From NCBI RefSeq assembly GCF_001279725.1, contig NZ_LGDE01000476.1, forward strand, positions 1 through 19,625: a DNA stretch of 19,625 bases, in the 5' to 3' direction. This stretch comes from Streptomyces sp. WM4235. GTDB lineage: Bacteria > Actinomycetota > Actinomycetes > Streptomycetales > Streptomycetaceae. The notes below the pieces were generated by a model. It searched no databases, was not told the DNA's origin, and saw only the letters and a program-made list of their open reading frames with translations. The position numbers and the translations under genes were made by a program. Below, piece after piece: positions 15,623-19,625 of the stretch (positions are counted from its first letter, which is position 1; each line of letters starts with the position of its first letter).

Positions 15623-16456
15623 TTGACCACGCGTCAGCGCCTCAACGCGCAGGTGGGCGCCCTGCCCAATCCCCTGGTGGCGGCCCGGGCGATGACCGGC
15701 CCCTCCGCCCCGGACCGCATCGAGGACCCGGTGATCGCCAGGGGACAGCGCATCCGCACGGCCCTGGGACTGGCAGGCGTGACCTGGCTCCTTCTGGCCT
15801 ACCCCCTGAGCGGAGGGCGCCAGGACTTCGTGCTCGGCAAGCTGGAGGAACTGCTGATCGGCTGCGCCATCGTCGTGGCGGCAGGGGTCGTCGCCGTCGC
15901 CCTCTGCATCCTCTCGGCCAGGCCGCCCTCGCGCCGCGTGTACGCCCGCCGTGTCACCGGCCCTCTGAAAGCGCTGGGCGCGCTGCCGCTCGGAGCCGGT
16001 GTGATCTGGCTGATGGTGGCGGCCCTGCGCGGTGACATCATCTCGATGTCGGATGTGGGCCCGCACGACATCACCTTGGGACTCTTCGGCACCACCCTGG
16101 GCACGATCTTCACCGGTCTCCTGATCGGCTTGCTGTTCGTCGCGGCCGCGCTCGTCTGCGTTGCCGTCCTCGTCGCGGCCGTGCTCTTCACCCTGACCGC
16201 CGCCTACACCGGCCTGAACTCCTGCTTCCGTACGGGGGAGGTGCACGAGCTGCTACCGGCCCTGCTTTCCCCGCTGCTGGTCTGGTCCCTCTACGTCTTC
16301 CAGCTCTTCGACGGCCCGGACGTGGCCGCGCCGCCCGTCGTGCTCTACGCCTTCTCGCTGGCCGGCCCGCTGTCCGTGTCCGCGCTGTCCCTGTGGGAGA
16401 TACGGCGGCTGCGCACCCGGTACGGCGTTACGCTCGGCTCGCTGCTCGGCCGGTAG
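15623..16456 (+). CDS. Polytopic integral membrane protein, function unknown
   Basis: This 277-residue protein has about seven hydrophobic segments (near residues 46-62, 74-97, 116-133, two within 151-195, 209-228 and 238-257) and a polar N-terminal tail of about 40 residues. The TTG start at 15623 is supported by GGAGAAG (15612-15618). I recognise no catalytic or transport motif. It converges with the acetyltransferase gene, with 100 bp between their ends in which I see no clear terminator. It is divergent from the broken lipoprotein gene. Nothing links it to peptide biosynthesis. Confidence 0.8.
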   Translation: MTTRQRLNAQVGALPNPLVAARAMTGPSAPDRIEDPVIARGQRIRTALGLAGVTWLLLAYPLSGGRQDFVLGKLEELLIGCAIVVAAGVVAVALCILSARPPSRRVYARRVTGPLKALGALPLGAGVIWLMVAALRGDIISMSDVGPHDITLGLFGTTLGTIFTGLLIGLLFVAAALVCVAVLVAAVLFTLTAAYTGLNSCFRTGEVHELLPALLSPLLVWSLYVFQLFDGPDVAAPPVVLYAFSLAGPLSVSALSLWEIRRLRTRYGVTLGSLLGR

Positions 16457-16556
16457 CCGCGAGGGCGGCCAGTTCACTGCGGTCGGTTGTCTCCTTTGCC
16501 GCTGGACCCACCCTGGAGGGCCCGGTCCTCGTTCGGATCGATCGCCGGGAGAGCCC

Positions 16557-17102
16557 TCAAGCGGACGGCGGGACCGACCACACGCCGAACCACTGCTCGG
16601 CCCCGTACTCCTCGAACCGCTCCACCTCGGCAAAACCCAGCTTCGCCGCGAGGCGCATCGAACGGTCGTTGGCCGTCTGGGTGCAGAGCACCACCGGTTC
16701 GCCGGGAACAGCACCGGCAAACCAGTCGAGTGCCGCCGTGCACGCCTCGGCCGCGTAGCCGCGTCCCCAACCTTCCGGCAGGAACGTGTAGCTGAGCTCG
16801 GCCTCCCCGGCATCCGGACGGATGCGCCCCGGACGCTCCGCGTTGCGCCGATCGAGCGTGACCATGCCGATCATCGCTCCGTCCAGTTCGATCACGAAAA
16901 GGCCGGTACGCCGTCCGGGCACGGCGGGCACCGCACGCTCGAGCTCATCACGCGGACGGGGGCCACCAAGGTAGGCGCGTACCTCGGGCGAGGCGAACAG
17001 CTCGATGAACGCCGCGCGGTCCCGGGCCTCGGACTCCCGCAGCACGAGCCGTTCGGTCCTGATCGGGGCGGGTGGCCAAGCCGTGCGGCCGAGTCCAGTC
17101 AT
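16557..17102 (-). CDS. GNAT-family N-acetyltransferase (RimJ/RimL-like)
   Basis: This 181-residue acetyltransferase transfers acetyl from acetyl-CoA to an amine. It starts with IRTERLVLRE, typical of the RimJ/Acetyltransf_3 group. The CoA-binding motif A is GWGRGYAAEA (residues 111-120), followed by the motif B region TANDRSMRLAAKLGF. The ATG at 17102 has no strong ribosome-binding site (the preceding bases are ACCGGCC), so translation may be weak or the mRNA short-leadered. The substrate could be a protein N-terminus, an antibiotic or a small amine; the sequence does not tell which. Confidence 0.9.
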   Translation of the reverse strand: MTGLGRTAWPPAPIRTERLVLRESEARDRAAFIELFASPEVRAYLGGPRPRDELERAVPAVPGRRTGLFVIELDGAMIGMVTLDRRNAERPGRIRPDAGEAELSYTFLPEGWGRGYAAEACTAALDWFAGAVPGEPVVLCTQTANDRSMRLAAKLGFAEVERFEEYGAEQWFGVWSVPPSA

Positions 17103-17401
17103 GGCCGGTAATCTATCGCACGCCTGTCAGAGCGATCCGAAAGAGCGGGTCCCACCCTGATGGACTCCGAATGTGGCGCCCATCTTCACCAACTGGGCTT
17201 CCAACCACACCAGTTCATCCCTGCTCCTGCTCCTTCCCCTGTCCTCGACCCTCGGCGGCCGGCTGCGGATCACGTCGTCGTAGGGGGTGCCCCGCAGCGG
17301 GATGCACCTGGCCGGCTCACCGGTCCCGCCGCTGCGGACAGCGATCCGTTCCCGATCACCTCAGGGGTGGCACCGGTCGTCGTCTACCCACCCTCGCGTC
17401 A
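17103..17401. other. Intergenic stretch upstream of the acetyltransferase, no gene seen
   Basis: Short GC-driven open frames exist on both strands, but none has a ribosome site together with recognisable protein character. A gene fragment too degraded to recognise may be present. The end near 17103 should hold the acetyltransferase promoter, but I see no good -35/-10 pair. Confidence 0.4.
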
Positions 17402-17548
17402 TTCCGTGTCCTTGGGCGGGCCGGTTGTCCGCGGGGAACCCGCCGCACTCGGACCGGCCCGCAGCAGGTGGGCCTGCGCCGCGCCTCCGGCCTGCGCCGC
17501 GAGGAGCCGGCCACCCCCGCCGGGATCGGCATCGGCTCCTACGCGTAA
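17402..17548 (+). pseudogene. Remnant of an XRE/MmyB-like helix-turn-helix regulator (N-terminal part)
   Basis: One plus-strand frame reads PQQVGLRRASGLRREE and then PATPAGIGIGSYA before a stop. This strongly resembles the N-terminal HTH of the large Streptomyces XRE/MmyB-like family, whose usual text is close to VGL..RRTPGLRREEVA.LAGIGVSWYTWLEQGR. The two helix residues expected as V/L and L are Pro, and the expected LEQGR and the ligand domain are absent. The stop overlaps the 3' end of the gene on the other strand. I read it as a decayed fragment. A chance resemblance in a GC-rich frame remains possible. Confidence 0.42.
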
Positions 17549-18423
17549 TAGCCGTGGCGCAGCCGGAACCTCATGGGGTCGGTGCCGGCCGCTTGGATGT
17601 GCCCCACCAGCAACGACCTCACCGGTTCGGGGAGCCGCCTGCCATGTGCTCCGGTCCAATCGAGGGACCCGAAGAGTTGGGCCGCGCCGTCGAGTTGGGC
17701 CGGGCTCGGCGAGGTGGCGAGTGCGGCGAGGATCAGGTCGGGGTCTTCGGCGAGCAACTGCTGCTGGACGGCCATGTCGTACCACTTCAGGCCGCCACCG
17801 GGCTCCCTGGCGGGGATCCCGGCCCATGCCAGCAGGACGCGGATCCGCTCGATGGCGTCGGGATGGCAGTGGTGGATGAGCGTGGCGAGGCGGGCCTGGA
17901 CGTCGCGCAGTTGACCTGCCCAGGCCTCCAGGTCATCCCCCGGCGGGTGAGCCAGGTCCTTGGCCGCGTCGCGCAGCCCGGCGGGCGCGCCCTGGAGCCA
18001 ACGCATTCGACGCCGGTCCTCCTCGGCCTCCTGCACGGCCAGCTCCGCCTGAACCTCCCGAGATCCGGTCAGACCTCGCTCCGCCAGCCACTCGGTGAGT
18101 GCCGGACCATCCCGCAGGTCGGCATCGCAGTCACCCGTCCCACGCAGACCGGATTGGTGGTGCAGCGTCCAGCAGGCGATCAGTTCCCCGGTCGCGTCGT
18201 GAACCATGATCGTTGGCCAGCCGTCGCACAGGCACCGGTCGCCGGTACCGCCGTCCACAATGGCCAGCATTCGGGCCAGGTCGGCGATTTCGGCACCGGT
18301 CACCACGATCTGCGCCACGTCGGCTGAGTTCGCCTCGTCAGGCGATGCTTCGACGATCACGACACGCCCGGCACGGTTCAGCACATCGCGCAGGCGAGCT
18401 GTTGTCGGAGCGCCCTCGGTCAT
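17539..18423 (-). CDS. Hypothetical protein, function unknown
   Basis: This protein has 294 residues if started at the ATG at 18423 (GAGGGA lies 9 nt upstream). An in-frame GTG at 18489 would add 22 residues and overlaps a 17-bp tandem repeat, so I prefer the ATG. The N-terminal third is mixed alpha/beta (RVVIVEAS, ADVAQIVVTGAEIADLARML), with CLCDGWPTIMVHD and a possible metal- or redox-type Cys cluster (CLCDGW, then GDCDADL). The C-terminal two thirds is helical, with leucine-rich segments such as ERIRVLLAWAGI and LLAEDPDLILAALA. I do not recognise the family. No signal peptide or membrane helix is seen, so it is probably cytoplasmic. Confidence 0.7.
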   Translation of the reverse strand: MTEGAPTTARLRDVLNRAGRVVIVEASPDEANSADVAQIVVTGAEIADLARMLAIVDGGTGDRCLCDGWPTIMVHDATGELIACWTLHHQSGLRGTGDCDADLRDGPALTEWLAERGLTGSREVQAELAVQEAEEDRRRMRWLQGAPAGLRDAAKDLAHPPGDDLEAWAGQLRDVQARLATLIHHCHPDAIERIRVLLAWAGIPAREPGGGLKWYDMAVQQQLLAEDPDLILAALATSPSPAQLDGAAQLFGSLDWTGAHGRRLPEPVRSLLVGHIQAAGTDPMRFRLRHGYYA

Positions 18424-18482
18424 GTCCGTCGTTCCCTCGTAGATCACATCCGTGAGGGTATCGACGTCGTTCCGGTGATGGG

Positions 18483-18524
18483 CCCGCACGCCCTCGTCTC
18501 CCGCACGCCCTCGTCTCCCGCACG
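18483..18524. repeat. 17-bp tandem repeat, about 2.5 copies
   Basis: CCCGCACGCCCTCGTCT is repeated exactly at 18483-18499 and 18500-18516, followed by a partial copy (CCCGCACG) at 18517-18524. It lies upstream of the unknown protein's ATG at 18423 and would sit in its 5' region. Confidence 0.85.
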
Positions 18525-18639
18525 ATCGCCGATCAGGAGCAGTCCGGGAAGGACGGCAACGCCATGACCGTCAAAGGACCGGCCCGCACGGGACAGGGCC
18601 CGCGGACCCAAGGTTGCGGCAGGGTCGCCGTACGGGGTG

Positions 18640-18864
18640 TCAGCTGGTCCGCTGGAGGCGGACGGACCACTCGCTGCTGCCCGCACTATTGATCTCGGCG
18701 ACGGTCCAGGTGCCATTGGCCAGGGCGAACTCGGCTCCCAGGGGCAGGGTCTGTGCTCCGCTCGCGCCACCCGGTACCTCGATGAAGAGTTTTACCCGCG
18801 CAGGCTGCCCCTCCTGCGCCGCCATCGCTCCGACCCCTCCGACAGTGCCGAAGGGTAGGCGCAT
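18640..18864 (-). CDS. Small hypothetical protein
   Basis: This 74-residue beta-rich protein has segments RVKLFIEVPGG, LPLGAEFALANGTWTVAEI and SEWSVRLQRT. It resembles small Streptomyces proteins of unknown function (perhaps DUF6406-like; from memory, not verified). The ATG at 18864 has a good GGGGAGG-type ribosome site (+ strand 18872-18878). The probable end of an insertion sequence lies within a few bases of that site, so the native promoter has likely been separated from the gene. No signal peptide is seen. Confidence 0.65.
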   Translation of the reverse strand: MRLPFGTVGGVGAMAAQEGQPARVKLFIEVPGGASGAQTLPLGAEFALANGTWTVAEINSAGSSEWSVRLQRTS

Positions 18865-18880
18865 GATCTGGCCTCCCCTG

Positions 18881-19625
18881 ACAGTGAGCCTTTTCCAACC
18901 TCATGTTGAGGCGTGGTGAAGGACGAGTACGGCCTTGACGATGTCGGTGATCCGGTTGGTGCTGCAGCGGAGCTTCCGCAGGACGGCCCTTCAGGACAGC
19001 CATGGCCTGCTCGCCGACGCACCGGATCTTGGCGTGGCTGCTGTTGTGACGTCGCATCCATCGCTTCAGCCGGCGGCCCCGGAAGGGGACTCGGATGTGC
19101 CGACCGGCGCCTTGGTAGGCCTTGTCCGCCCAGCATTTCAGTCCCGCGGCGGCGAGCGCGTCGACGATCCCGTGGCTTCGGGCGGCGGTCAGGTCATGGG
19201 TGGAGCCTGGCAGAGCGGCCGAGGCCCAGAGCAGTCGGCCGAACGGATCGGTGAGGACCTGCACATTCATGCCGTGGCGTTTGTGTTTCCCCGAGTAGTA
19301 CGGCGTGTCGACGGCGATCCGGTCGATCGGCAGCAGGGTGCCGTCCAGGATCACGAACGCCTTCGTCCGGGCCGTCTCCATCGCCTCGTCCAGGGACGGT
19401 GCGAGGACGCACAGGACTTCGATCGCCTCACGTATGTACCAGTAGACGGTCGCGATACCGATCCCGAACCCCGCGGCAAGCTGGGCATAGGTGTCACCGC
19501 ACCGCAGATGGGCCAGGGCGAGCAGCGCCTGGCGGCCGGCGGTCAGTCGCCGCCACCGTGTACCGAGCTCCCGGCGCCTCGCGGTGAGCTGTCGCGTCAG
19601 ATGCCGCAGGGTGCTGCTGGACAGA
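18881..19625 (-). mobile_element. IS5-family insertion sequence, partial (runs off the window)
   Basis: The stretch contains an IS5-like transposase on the minus strand. After the transposase's ancestral stop (18901) come bases reading, on the + strand, ACAGTGAGCCTTTTCCAACC (18881-18900), which look like an IS end. The exact terminus and target duplication cannot be fixed because the other end is outside the window. Confidence 0.75.
18901..19625 (-). pseudogene. IS5-family DDE transposase, frameshifted near the C-terminus and partial
   Basis: The minus strand encodes an N-terminal helix-turn-helix region (LAHLRCGDTYAQLAAGFGI, then GIATVYWYIREAIEVL), followed by a DDE_Tnp_4-type catalytic domain. 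The first Asp is in VILDGTLLPIDR, the second in LPGSTHDLTAAR, and the Glu in VGEQAMAVLKG. Just after LKG, around 18983-18988, the frame shifts. In the other frame the expected ending resumes as VLRKLRCSTNRITDIVKAVL and stops at 18901. The length arithmetic fits loss of 5 bases where family members have a Trp-Arg pair. The start lies beyond the right edge. The catalytic triad is present, but the C-terminal helix is lost, so the copy is probably inactive. Confidence 0.78.

Noticed and set aside
1..19625. tRNA, rRNA or CRISPR arrays
   Set aside because: No tRNA-like cloverleaf, rRNA stretch or regularly spaced repeat-spacer pattern was seen. The tandem repeats at 14405 and 18483 have no spacers.

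Overview
The window looks like a high-GC actinomycete chromosome, almost certainly Streptomyces. It has very GC-rich third codon positions, GTG and TTG starts, ATGA stop/start overlaps, an MbtH-dependent NRPS and a Streptomyces-type RHH/DUF4097/DrrAB cassette. Identifications rest on motifs read by eye; no database search was possible.

Region 1 (1-7115) is the downstream part of a nonribosomal peptide cluster, all on the + strand. It holds the end of a multimodular NRPS (partial epimerization domain, then C-A-T-TE), a flavin N-hydroxylase of the ornithine/lysine type, an MbtH protein overlapping it by 4 bp, and a cytochrome P450. A 19-bp perfect hairpin closes this operon.

Region 2 (7177-10763) is a regulated export cassette. 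It contains a ribbon-helix-helix (HicB-like) protein with a palindromic candidate operator in its own promoter, a DUF4097 beta-repeat protein, and a DrrA/DrrB-type ABC exporter. A GC-rich hairpin follows it.

Region 3 (10814-14538) is a second biosynthetic operon with its own promoter: two more P450s related to the first, and a methyltransferase-fold protein whose SAM and catalytic motifs are degenerate. It ends in a 13-14 bp tandem repeat array containing a terminator-like hairpin. NRPS end + N-hydroxylase + MbtH + three P450s resembles the himastatin and kutzneride (piperazate/pyrroloindoline cyclodepsipeptide) clusters as I remember them. That link is inference; the odd methyltransferase and the unfamiliar A-domain code leave room for a different product.

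Region 4 (14539-19625) is ordinary or decaying flank: a lipoprotein gene split by one extra base exactly at its lipobox, a polytopic membrane protein, a GNAT acetyltransferase, a remnant of an XRE/MmyB-like regulator, an unrecognised 294-residue protein, a small protein, and an IS5-family insertion sequence with a frameshifted transposase that runs off the right edge. The cluster's 3' boundary is most likely near 14.5 kb.
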